Source: JAGNGI01 sp035448825 (GTDB lineage Bacteria; Fidelibacterota; UBA2242). From it: a DNA stretch of 64,000 nucleotides. The stretch is from assembly GCA_035448825.1 (NCBI GenBank), contig DAOTJS010000001.1, forward strand, positions 62,001 through 126,000, written 5' to 3'. This document shows, piece after piece, positions 17,205 through 24,999 of the stretch. The notes beneath the pieces were generated by a model. It was not told where the DNA came from and did not search any database. It saw only the letters and a list, made by a program, of their open reading frames with translations. Numbering within the stretch: position 1 is the stretch's first letter; every line of letters begins with the position of its first letter. The position numbers and the translations under genes are program-made.

Positions 17205-19364
17205 ATGAAGAAGTATATCGTATCATTAGTTTTCTTATTATTATGCAATTTAGCGATCGCTCAAAATCAATTCGCGACCGTTTTGAAAGTAGCGGGTGAC
17301 GTCAAATTACGTGCGAAAGGACGTGGTGCTTTTTCAACTAAGGTGACGATTGGGATGGGTATTAATAGCGGAGATGCGGTCAAGACCGGTTCCGATGGAT
17401 TTGTAGCTATTATATTCACTGAAGATAAAAGCTTACTCAAAATCCGCAATGATTCCGAAATTGAACTAATTAAGGATAATTTAGGTGCCAGAACCTCGAA
17501 AGTTGCGCAAGGCAAAGTCCTGGCTGAAATTACTCCAGGTCTCAAATCATCCTTCCGAATCGAGACGTCAACTTCGGTAGCATCCGTCAAAGGAACGAAA
17601 TTCTGGACAGTTTCGATTCCAAATTTCGGTGATAAATTTTATGGTGTCGAAGGACAGGTAAGTATTTTGAATTTGATTACAGGTATGGAAACCGACCTGG
17701 AACCAGGGCAAATGGTAGCCTCGACTGTCAATGGAGAAATATTCAGTATGCCGGTAGACCCAGATGAAATTCCGACCGATCCCGAAGAAACCAAACCCGA
17801 AAAGAAAGAACCGACGGAACCATCGGGAATGGAGATGAAAGAAGGAACTGAAATGCCCGAAATGGGAGCAACCGGCCAACCACCTGCCGAATCGGTATTC
17901 GAAGAAGGTAAAAAAGAAGGTGGTGAAAAAAAATCTAAACCTTACGGTATGGGATTAGGACTTGGCTCAGTAACGATTGACGGGAAAATCTATAATCAGA
18001 TTGCCCTGCGTCCTGAGTTTAAATTTGGGAAATTAGGTGTTTCTCTTGACATTGCCTTTTATATGGATGAAAATGGCAACATCCGCAAAAATGAGTGGGA
18101 CGAATTTACCGATTATATTGACAAACTATATTACGTGCGATGGGCTCAGCAGGGTGATCCGTTCTTTATTAAAATTGGAGCTCTGGATAATGTAAGTATG
18201 GGTTATGGAATCCTATTAAACGGCTACTCCAATACAACTGAGTATCCCCAAGTCCGCAAAGTCGGTATTCATACCGGAATGCAACGAAGTAAAATTGGCT
18301 GGGAAGCCTATATGGCTAATCTCAAAGAAATTACCGGACCGGGATTAATGGCGGGTAGGTTGACCTATAAACCGATTGAAAAATTGCCATTGATTTTGGG
18401 AACGACTGTCGTCGCTGATGTTTATCCCTATAAAGGTTTGCCGGATGCGGATGAAGATGATGTCGCCGACGCACTAGATTTATATCCGGGAACTGACGAT
18501 AATGTTGTCCTGGATTCGCTTAAAACAAGTTTCACCCTAAGTCAGCGTGAGTTTCTGAGAAATAATGGTTTTAACATTCCGAGTGAAACCGTCATCCAGA
18601 ACGGGATAACCAAGCTCTCCGATTACGATCGGCTTCTAAATGGAGCGGTATCGGTTGATGTAGGAATGCCTGTTCTGAATAAGAAATTCTTCAACTTGAC
18701 GGTTTACGGTCAAGCCGCTTCTTTTATTCCCGTGGAAGATTCGGCCGTAGTTTATAACAGTGCCACTCAGAGTTACGACCGCGTGGCTTTTACTCCTGGA
18801 TACGGCTTTGCTGTTCCTGGTGTAAAAATGGGAATTGCCAGAATTGCGAACCTGACCCTTGAATATCGCTATGCCGGCGAAAATTTCCTGTTCAATTACT
18901 GGGATAGAGCTTATGATTACGAGCGAGTTCAAATTCGTAATAACCAGATATATACCAAACAACAAATGTCTTTGATGCAAAGTTCGATGCAGGGAGTTTA
19001 CGGAGCTGTTGACGTTAATATTTTGAATTACTTTATTCTTGGTGGTTATTATCAACATATGTTTTCAGAAGGGACTGAAATCAAGAGCTTTATGGCGTCA
19101 GCGTCTATACCGAAAGGAATCGTTCCTAAGCTGGCGGATGCAACCGCTTTCTATCAACGTAATAACGATGAGAATCCTTTCGATTTCAAGAATCCTTCCG
19201 AGAATACGATCCTCGGTTACAAAATTGGTTTTGAATTGGGTGGTGGAGCGATTATCTACTATAAATTCCAGAGAACTTACCGTGATTTTGACGGTAATGG
19301 AAAGGTTGATCCCAATACGGAAGCAGTAAATCTAACCACTATTGAGACTGGGTTTAGTTTTTAA
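17205..19364 (+). CDS. FecR-domain protein with C-terminal outer-membrane barrel
   Basis: Exported 719-residue fusion. Seen: signal peptide (residues 1-20); FecR domain at about 25-185 (FATVLKVAGDVKLRAKG, the SFRIETSTSVASVKGTKFWT strand and EGQVSILN); a Pro/Glu/Lys/Met-rich linker (about 187-250); then about 460 residues of alternating beta strands with Tyr/Phe/Gly as in a barrel, with an acidic repeat DADEDDVADALDLYPGTDD near 415 like a thrombospondin-type-3 calcium loop, and a terminal FSF. FecR domains normally transduce signals or bind cell wall; fused to a barrel they probably anchor or gate it. It follows the PhnD-PAS gene by 22 bases. Confidence 0.75.
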   Translation: MKKYIVSLVFLLLCNLAIAQNQFATVLKVAGDVKLRAKGRGAFSTKVTIGMGINSGDAVKTGSDGFVAIIFTEDKSLLKIRNDSEIELIKDNLGARTSKVAQGKVLAEITPGLKSSFRIETSTSVASVKGTKFWTVSIPNFGDKFYGVEGQVSILNLITGMETDLEPGQMVASTVNGEIFSMPVDPDEIPTDPEETKPEKKEPTEPSGMEMKEGTEMPEMGATGQPPAESVFEEGKKEGGEKKSKPYGMGLGLGSVTIDGKIYNQIALRPEFKFGKLGVSLDIAFYMDENGNIRKNEWDEFTDYIDKLYYVRWAQQGDPFFIKIGALDNVSMGYGILLNGYSNTTEYPQVRKVGIHTGMQRSKIGWEAYMANLKEITGPGLMAGRLTYKPIEKLPLILGTTVVADVYPYKGLPDADEDDVADALDLYPGTDDNVVLDSLKTSFTLSQREFLRNNGFNIPSETVIQNGITKLSDYDRLLNGAVSVDVGMPVLNKKFFNLTVYGQAASFIPVEDSAVVYNSATQSYDRVAFTPGYGFAVPGVKMGIARIANLTLEYRYAGENFLFNYWDRAYDYERVQIRNNQIYTKQQMSLMQSSMQGVYGAVDVNILNYFILGGYYQHMFSEGTEIKSFMASASIPKGIVPKLADATAFYQRNNDENPFDFKNPSENTILGYKIGFELGGGAIIYYKFQRTYRDFDGNGKVDPNTEAVNLTTIETGFSF

Positions 19365-19377
19365 AGCATTATATCAA

Positions 19378-20283
19378 GTGATAAGTGAGAGTGCCAAACC
19401 GGAAAGACCCTGTTCTATAAGGGGCCTTTCCGGTGGGGGTAGTTTAATTTTTATAGTCGGTACATTAATTTTACTATTTATAAACCTTAAAATTGGGATT
19501 TGCCAGGAAATTATTGTCATCCATCCGAACGTCGGCGCCACGATTGATTTGGAAGAGAAAATTCACTACGACCTTTTCCCTGAATTTTACAATTTTTCCG
19601 ATGCCCAGTTTTATCAAACTCATTCGGATACGGTAATTGCTAAAATCAGGTTATGGACCGAAAATGGTTACCAAGAGCAATTGCAATATTTTACTCCTTA
19701 TCAGATGTATATAATCGCTTCCCGGATTGCCACCCGCGAGCCACTCAGCGACGAAAGCCGTAAATTGATTCAGAAAAAGTATCGGCCTTTATATGCGGAT
19801 AAATTTTTAGCTGAAATACCGGTGAATTCCTATTGTCGTCTAAAATTGAAAGATAAAAGCCAATTTGATGCGGTCTATTACCGTCTCAAAGGCGATAGCT
19901 TGTTATTTTGGATGGACCGCCGGATCGTTCCAATAAATCGGAACAACATTGTCAAATTAAGATGCTGGGAGCATTATCGGCAAAATAACTGGGTCAAATG
20001 GGGCAGTATGGGTAGTGTCGCTATTGTGACTTACTTTGGAGCCGGATTGGTAGCCGATTGGCTCAATGTTTCCACCCCAACCGCTACTTTAACTCAATTC
20101 GCGGCCGCCTCAATCGGTTGTATTATCGGATACAAGATTTCTCCGATTATCAATGAATATATTATGCCATCTACGGTGATCCAATTTCATACCGGCCGTA
20201 TAAAAAGACTTGATACTATCGCAAGAATGTGGTATAATGTTAAAAAAACGAAGGATAAAATATGGCAAACTATTACACCTTGA
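19378..20283 (+). CDS. Hypothetical membrane protein, start uncertain
   Basis: Not recognised. Seen: a hydrophobic segment (FIVGTLILLFINLKIGICQ) that looks like a signal peptide or anchor, a polar middle, a short beta region (CRLKLKDKSQFDAVYYRLKG) and two hydrophobic segments near the C-terminus (GSVAIVTYFGAGLVADW and LTQFAAASIGCIIGYKI). Start problem: in-frame TTG 19342 and GTG 19378 precede the hairpin at 19398-19434 and have no ribosome-binding site. An ATT at 19447 sits just after the hairpin, six bases behind GGTGGGGGT, and would place the hydrophobic segment at the very N-terminus. GTG 19378 is given provisionally. It overlaps the next gene by 22 bases. Confidence 0.55.
   Translation: MISESAKPERPCSIRGLSGGGSLIFIVGTLILLFINLKIGICQEIIVIHPNVGATIDLEEKIHYDLFPEFYNFSDAQFYQTHSDTVIAKIRLWTENGYQEQLQYFTPYQMYIIASRIATREPLSDESRKLIQKKYRPLYADKFLAEIPVNSYCRLKLKDKSQFDAVYYRLKGDSLLFWMDRRIVPINRNNIVKLRCWEHYRQNNWVKWGSMGSVAIVTYFGAGLVADWLNVSTPTATLTQFAAASIGCIIGYKISPIINEYIMPSTVIQFHTGRIKRLDTIARMWYNVKKTKDKIWQTITP
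19398..19434 (+). terminator. Strong hairpin after the FecR-barrel gene
   Basis: Stem ACCGGAAAGACCCT (19398-19411) against GGGGCCTTTCCGGT (19421-19434), with one A-C mismatch and one T-G pair, loop GTTCTATAA. There is no immediate T-run; a TTTAATTTTTA tract comes only after GGGGGTAG. It could be a terminator, an mRNA-stabilising 3' structure or an attenuator before the next gene, with which it may overlap. Confidence 0.55.
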
Positions 20284-20738
20284 ATAAAAATCTATCCCCG
20301 CGACGAACGACTCCACAACCTGAGAAACCACCTCCATCGCCGGAAGTCAAAATTGATTTTAGTGTGGCTGATCAGCGTTATGAATATATCCGTAACAAAT
20401 TAGATGATGCAATGCAAAGTATTGGCCAGTGTTATAGCGATCGCCTGACCAAGGAACTACTGCGCCGTTTGGAAAAAACCATCCTCGATTTCCATACGGA
20501 GGTTACGGCTCTTTTAGAAAAGTTCGAAAAGCTGGAAACAGAACGTAATCAACCGACAATGCCAGCTGTTACCCTTGAAATGGAAACCATTAGTACTGCG
20601 GTAGAATCTCAACCGAGTGAACAGGAAAAACGGATAGAGGAACGCGAACGGAAAAAAGCCGATCAAGCCAAAGAATCGGAATTAACTAAAAAAACCGAGA
20701 GTGAAACGAAGAGAAGGTTTTTTAATCGTAAAAAATAA
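20262..20738 (+). CDS. Hypothetical coiled-coil protein
   Basis: Not recognised. 158 residues, soluble, no signal peptide. Seen: a proline-rich N-terminal tail (residues 12-30), a helical segment (about 35-95, DQRYEYIRNKLDDAMQSIG and RLEKTILDFHTEVTALLEKF) predicted as coiled coil, then a Glu/Lys-rich disordered tail ending RRFFNRKK. Its ATG is preceded by AAGGA at a normal distance and it overlaps the preceding gene by 22 bases, so the pair is probably coupled. An adaptor or structural role is possible. Confidence 0.6.
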   Translation: MANYYTLNKNLSPRRTTPQPEKPPPSPEVKIDFSVADQRYEYIRNKLDDAMQSIGQCYSDRLTKELLRRLEKTILDFHTEVTALLEKFEKLETERNQPTMPAVTLEMETISTAVESQPSEQEKRIEERERKKADQAKESELTKKTESETKRRFFNRKK

Positions 20739-20961
20739 GCATTCAATTATCTTTTGATAGATTAGCTGATTTTTAGTAATTTAAAAATATCAGTTATTTG
20801 ATAAAAGAATGTGGTTTTTAATAGTGGCAGGCAACCTAAATATTTCGTTTACCAAGAAAATAACGATTTTATTTTTTATCAGTCTAAATCCAACAATATT
20901 AGGGAAAACGCTTCGGTCTTATCTGGCAGATTGCCACTGAAAGTCACCATTCATTGAAAAA

Positions 20962-21034
20962 GGGGCTGTAGCTCAGCTGGGAGAGCGCAGGGTTCGCATC
21001 TCTGAGGCCGTGGGTTCGATCCCCATCAGCTCCA
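20962..21034 (+). tRNA. tRNA-Ala (anticodon CGC)
   Basis: 73-base cloverleaf: acceptor GGGGCTG/CAGCTCC, D-arm GCTC-AGCTGGGA-GAGC, anticodon stem CAGGG/CTCTG with loop TTCGCAT (CGC, reading GCG), variable AGGCC, T-arm GTGGG-TTCGATC-CCCAT, discriminator A. CCA is not encoded. The CGC anticodon is a minor alanine isoacceptor. The SRP RNA starts 28 bases downstream. Confidence 0.94.
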
Positions 21035-21061
21035 CTGTTATTTGATACGAACTAAATGATT

Positions 21062-21332
21062 GGCTATGCTACACGGGGAGCTAGCGGTGCCCTGTAACCT
21101 GCAAACCGCTTTAGCAGGGTGAAATACCAGGCAGAGGGTTTGGTCGGGGATAATAAGTTAAATCAAAAGCGATGACGTTTTCAGTTTTGCGCAATGGAAA
21201 ATTATCAAACCCCGTCAGGTCCGGAAGGAAGCAGCGGTAGATAACCCTTTCTATGTGCCGCAAAATCATCGAAAGCTAGCCGATGACTTAAGCCGAATGT
21301 CCCTAGACGAATTCGATGCCTGGTGCATAGCC
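21062..21332 (+). ncRNA. ffs: Signal recognition particle RNA, long form with Alu domain
   Basis: About 271-base SRP RNA. Seen: the invariant domain-IV block CAGGTCCGGAAGGAAGCAGC (21217-21236), which binds Ffh; complementary ends GGCTATGC (21062-21069) and GCATAGCC (21325-21332); and a 5' Alu-type region with GGTGCCCTGTAACC (about 21087-21100). So this is the long type, as in Bacillus, not the short E. coli 4.5S form. The 3' end lies nine bases before the dnaX start. It matches the common ffs-dnaX gene order. Exact ends are from pairing only. Confidence 0.95.
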
Positions 21333-21341
21333 TGAATAAAT

Positions 21342-22994
21342 ATGAATTATCAAGTAGTTTCTCGTAAATATCGTCCCCAAAATTTCAATGAAATCATTGG
21401 CCAGGAGCATATTTGCACGACTCTGCAAAATGCCCTGAAAAGTGGTCGCATTGCTCATGCTTATCTCTTCACTGGGTCACGCGGAATTGGTAAAACTTCG
21501 ACTGCCCGAATTCTAGCTAAAACACTCAATTGCCTTAATCCCCAAGAGTTTAATCCATGTAATGTTTGCCAGAATTGTATTGAAATTACCAGTAGCCGCA
21601 GTATGGACGTTATTGAAATTGACGGCGCTTCCAACCGCGGAATTGATCAGGTGCGCGAATTGCGCGAAAATGTCAAATATCCGCCGTCCAATTCGAAATA
21701 TCGAATCTTCATCATTGATGAAGTCCATATGCTCACACGCGAAGCTTTTAATGCGCTATTGAAAACGCTCGAGGAACCGCCGCCGCAGGTAGTCTTCATC
21801 TTCGCTACTACTGAACCGTTGAAAGTACCACTTACCATTATTTCGCGTTGTCAAAGGTATGATTTTCATCGCATTCCAGTTCGCGAAATTGTGGGACAAT
21901 TAAAGAAGATTGCGCAATCTGAAAATTTAGCGGTTTCGGATGAAATCTTGACTTTGTTAGCTAAGAAGTCCGAAGGAGCGATGCGCGATGCCGAAAGTCT
22001 CCTAGAACAGGTTATCTCGTTTTCCAGCGAGAATATTAACCTAAATTCTATTCAGAAATTACTTGGGCTGACTGACTACGAGTATTATTTTAGTATCAGC
22101 AATCAAATTTTCGAACACGACCTTAACGCTCTCATCAAATCAGCTGAAGAAATATTCAACAACGGCGTCAATATCAGTGAATTTCTGATCGGTCTATCGG
22201 AACATTTCCGGAATTTGTTAATTACGGCGATCGTTAAATCAGCCGCCGATCTGGACCTGCCGGATTCATTTAAAAATCATTACCAGGAAGAGGCTCAGCG
22301 ATGGTCAACTAATGACCTGATGCGTTTATTAAAATTGATCGGCGAAGCACAGGTCGGTCTGAGAACGAGTATGAATCAACGAACTCATCTCGAATTTGCC
22401 CTTCTTCGGATGGGAGCGATGGAAAAAACCGTAACGATTCAATCTATTCTGCAAGATATTGATAATCGTCATCTTGGAAGTACTGTTCAACCGAAGCCAG
22501 CCGCACGAACGATAGATATTTTTACGCCTAAGCCGGTGATCTCCCAGTCCTTTTCAAACACTCAAAATAATACAGTTAAAGAAAAAGAGGCCGAGAAGTA
22601 TAAACCCGAGAAAGAATCTGAACCACCTCCGAAACCATCTGGTGGTTTAGTTACGTTGGAAGCAATTCAGGCTCAATGGGCGACCATTATCTTGAAATTG
22701 GGAAAAAACAATCGTTCACTGGCTGAATTTCTCAATGTTGCTATGCCAATGCAATTAAATGGGAATGTCCTGGATTTGGGCTTTACTAGCGAACGGGATT
22801 TTGCTCGTAAAAATATTGCCAAACGGGCGCAAATTATCGAGCAAACGCTGACTGAATTTTTCAATAAGGCAATTAAAATTCGTTGTATCCAAATTGAATC
22901 AGCGGATAAATCAGCTGATACCGTAAAGAAGCCGATTGATGAAATGACTGAAAAAATAGTTGATATGTTTGATGGTGAAATAATCATTACATAA
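21342..22994 (+). CDS. dnaX: DNA polymerase III subunit gamma/tau
   Basis: AAA+ clamp-loader subunit of the replicative polymerase. Seen: Walker A GSRGIGKT at residues 45-52, zinc-binding cysteines C64, C73, C76 and C79, Walker B IFIIDEVHML near 125, sensor-1 ATTEPLKVPLTIISRCQRY, then the collar domain and a short tau-like tail. Length 550. No canonical A-AAA-AAG slip site is visible, so a shorter gamma form is not supported. Only nine bases separate it from the SRP RNA and there is no ribosome-binding site. Start of the run dnaX-ybaB-recR. Confidence 0.95.
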   Translation: MNYQVVSRKYRPQNFNEIIGQEHICTTLQNALKSGRIAHAYLFTGSRGIGKTSTARILAKTLNCLNPQEFNPCNVCQNCIEITSSRSMDVIEIDGASNRGIDQVRELRENVKYPPSNSKYRIFIIDEVHMLTREAFNALLKTLEEPPPQVVFIFATTEPLKVPLTIISRCQRYDFHRIPVREIVGQLKKIAQSENLAVSDEILTLLAKKSEGAMRDAESLLEQVISFSSENINLNSIQKLLGLTDYEYYFSISNQIFEHDLNALIKSAEEIFNNGVNISEFLIGLSEHFRNLLITAIVKSAADLDLPDSFKNHYQEEAQRWSTNDLMRLLKLIGEAQVGLRTSMNQRTHLEFALLRMGAMEKTVTIQSILQDIDNRHLGSTVQPKPAARTIDIFTPKPVISQSFSNTQNNTVKEKEAEKYKPEKESEPPPKPSGGLVTLEAIQAQWATIILKLGKNNRSLAEFLNVAMPMQLNGNVLDLGFTSERDFARKNIAKRAQIIEQTLTEFFNKAIKIRCIQIESADKSADTVKKPIDEMTEKIVDMFDGEIIIT

Positions 22995-23003
22995 GGAGTA
23001 TTG

Positions 23004-23342
23004 ATGGTACCTAAAGGTGGCTTAAATAATCTAATGAAACAATTTTCAAAAGTACAAGCCGAAATGGAACGCGTCCAGGCAGAACTCGCTAACCTAACTG
23101 TCGAAGGCAGTGCCGGAGGCGGGATGGTTAAGGTTGTGGCTAATGGCAAACAGGAGATTCAATCCATTAAAATCGATCCGGAAATATTGAAAGACGATGT
23201 GGAAATGGTTGAAGATATGATCGTTGCGGCTGTCAATCAAGCTTTGACTCGTGCCCAGGAATTATCGCAGGAAAAAATGGCTGGCTTAACTGGCGGAATG
23301 TTGTCCAACTTGCCAGGCGGTATAAAAATACCCGGTTTATGA
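23004..23342 (+). CDS. ybaB: YbaB/EbfC family nucleoid-associated protein
   Basis: Small DNA-binding protein of the YbaB/EbfC family (112 residues) that forms tweezer-like dimers on DNA. Seen: N-terminal helix MKQFSKVQAEMERVQAELAN, the family core VEGSAGGGMVKVVANGKQ and IKIDPEIL, and a C-terminal helix ending in a Gly-rich tail. ATG 23004 is preferred over TTG 23001 because AAGGAG ends five bases upstream. Its stop overlaps the recR start by four bases. The dnaX-ybaB-recR order is widely conserved. Confidence 0.93.
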   Translation: MVPKGGLNNLMKQFSKVQAEMERVQAELANLTVEGSAGGGMVKVVANGKQEIQSIKIDPEILKDDVEMVEDMIVAAVNQALTRAQELSQEKMAGLTGGMLSNLPGGIKIPGL

Positions 23343-23932
23343 GCGCATTTCCCGATTCGTTACAAAATTTGATTGAACGTTTTGCCCGATTTCCAGGGAT
23401 AGGCCGCAAATCGGCTCAGCGCCTGGCTTTTTATTTACTAAAAGCTGACCGGGAGGAAGCGGTTGCATTAGCGAAAGCCATTATAGATGTCAAGGATCGC
23501 ATCTATAAATGTTCACAGTGTTTTAATATTTCCGAAACCGATCCCTGTAAAATTTGCACCGATGAAAAGCGCGACCACACGACCATCTGTGTTGTGCAGG
23601 AGCCGATGGATGTATTCTCTATTGAAAAAACTGGACATTATCGCGGTTTATATCATGTTTTAGGTGGAGTATTATCGCCATTGAACGGGATCGGGCCGGA
23701 TGACTTGAACATTCAAGGTTTACTCTACCGACTGACCAATGTGCGTGAAGTAATTTTAGCCATCAATCCGACGCGCGACGGTGAAACGACCGCACTCTAT
23801 CTATCCAAATTACTTAAAAGTAAAAATGTAAAAGTTACTCGGATTGCCCAGGGGCTTCCGGCTGGCATAGAATTGGAGTATGCCGACGAAATTACTTTGA
23901 CGCACGCTCTTGAAGGTCGAACGAGTTACTAA
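23339..23932 (+). CDS. recR: Recombination protein RecR
   Basis: Component of the RecFOR pathway that loads RecA at gaps. Seen: N-terminal helix-hairpin-helix (IERFARFPGIGRKSAQRLAF, residues about 12-31), zinc finger CSQC...CKIC (around 58-75), and a Toprim domain with VVQEPMDVFSIEKTG and AINPTRDGETTALYL. Length 197 is normal. ATGA overlap with ybaB. pgsA begins one base after its stop. Confidence 0.95.
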   Translation: MSAFPDSLQNLIERFARFPGIGRKSAQRLAFYLLKADREEAVALAKAIIDVKDRIYKCSQCFNISETDPCKICTDEKRDHTTICVVQEPMDVFSIEKTGHYRGLYHVLGGVLSPLNGIGPDDLNIQGLLYRLTNVREVILAINPTRDGETTALYLSKLLKSKNVKVTRIAQGLPAGIELEYADEITLTHALEGRTSY

Positions 23933-23933
23933 T

Positions 23934-24539
23934 ATGAAAAAACTATTTAATTGGCCTAATCTGCTGACCATTTTCCGGATTCTCTTAACTCCGCTCTTTC
24001 TCTATTTTCTTTTTAATAAAAGACCTTATTTTGAAATATTTGCGCTATTGATTTTTATTATAGCTTCGGTGACTGATATCTACGATGGATACATTGCCCG
24101 GAAATATGCGAGTGTTACCAAGTTTGGCAAATTTCTGGATCCTTTGGCTGATAAAATTTTAATGTCTACCGCCTTTATTTCATTTGTTATTTTAGACTTG
24201 GTGCCACTCTGGATGGTCATTCTGGTCATTCTCCGCGATTTTATCGTTACCGGAATTAGAATATTAATGAATTCGCGCAACCTGACGATGGAAACTCGCA
24301 AATCAGCAAAGGCTAAAACCGGGGTTCAAGTCGGCGTAGTTTGTTTTGTTCTGGTATATCTGATTACCCAGCGCTGGGAGATTTTTCGGGGTGTTTCCGA
24401 CTACATCAAAGATTATAAAATTATTTATATCTTGATGCTAGTAACTACCATTATCACAGTTTGGACCGGGGTGGAATATATTCTGGTAAATAAAAATGCA
24501 ATTCGACTGGCTTTGAAAAATGAATGTAACAAATGTTAA
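23934..24539 (+). CDS. pgsA: CDP-diacylglycerol-glycerol-3-phosphate phosphatidyltransferase
   Basis: Integral-membrane enzyme making phosphatidylglycerophosphate from CDP-diacylglycerol, the committed step to phosphatidylglycerol and cardiolipin. Seen: N-terminal NWPNLLTIFRILLTPLF typical of PgsA; the CDP-alcohol phosphotransferase motif DIYDGYIARKY...GKFLDPLADK (about residues 51-78) with all conserved Asp; and several membrane helices. ATG 23934 is used; upstream starts would lie inside recR. pgpA, the next enzyme in the pathway, starts 20 bases before its stop. Confidence 0.92.
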   Translation: MKKLFNWPNLLTIFRILLTPLFLYFLFNKRPYFEIFALLIFIIASVTDIYDGYIARKYASVTKFGKFLDPLADKILMSTAFISFVILDLVPLWMVILVILRDFIVTGIRILMNSRNLTMETRKSAKAKTGVQVGVVCFVLVYLITQRWEIFRGVSDYIKDYKIIYILMLVTTIITVWTGVEYILVNKNAIRLALKNECNKC

Positions 24540-24999
24540 AAAATTAGTCTCTCGAATAATAGCGAGTTTTTGCTTTATCGGTTATATTCCATTTGCGCCT
24601 GGTACCTGGGGCACAGTAGCGGGTTTAGTTGTCTGGTTCTTATTGCCCTGGCATTCCTTCTGGTTTGAATTAATTCTGGTGACAGTCGCTTTTTTTATCG
24701 GTATTTTCACTTCCGAATATATCGAAAAGAAAATTGGCGAAATTGACCCACCGTATGTAGTAATTGATGAAGTAGTCGGAATCTGGTTGGCGATGACCAT
24801 CATTCCGACTTTAAACTATTCCGAGGATATGGTCTGGATCGCTGCTACATTTATTATTTTCAGAATTTTTGATATTAAAAAATTCAAACCAATTCGCAAA
24901 CTGGAATTGATCGGCGGTGGATTTGGCATAATGGCGGACGATATTCTGGCTGGTGTTTTTACTGGAATTATTATCAATTTAGGAATTCTGATCCTATGA
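24520..24999 (+). CDS. pgpA: Phosphatidylglycerophosphatase A
   Basis: Membrane phosphatase that converts phosphatidylglycerophosphate to phosphatidylglycerol. Seen: the family signature FCFIGYIPFAPGTWGTVAGL (residues 17-36), the acidic VVIDEVVGIWLA (about 81-92), and GGGFGIMADDILAGVFTGI near the C-terminus; about four hydrophobic segments in 159 residues. It overlaps pgsA by 20 bases and cinA by four, so the two sequential lipid enzymes are translationally linked. Together they confirm ordinary glycerol-3-phosphate-type phospholipid synthesis in this organism. Confidence 0.9.
   Translation: MNVTNVKKLVSRIIASFCFIGYIPFAPGTWGTVAGLVVWFLLPWHSFWFELILVTVAFFIGIFTSEYIEKKIGEIDPPYVVIDEVVGIWLAMTIIPTLNYSEDMVWIAATFIIFRIFDIKKFKPIRKLELIGGGFGIMADDILAGVFTGIIINLGILIL

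Noticed and set aside
22400..22620. Programmed frameshift site in dnaX
   Set aside because: A-runs at 22421-22426 and 22583-22587 do not form the A-AAA-AAG heptamer in the right frame; no gamma product is supported.
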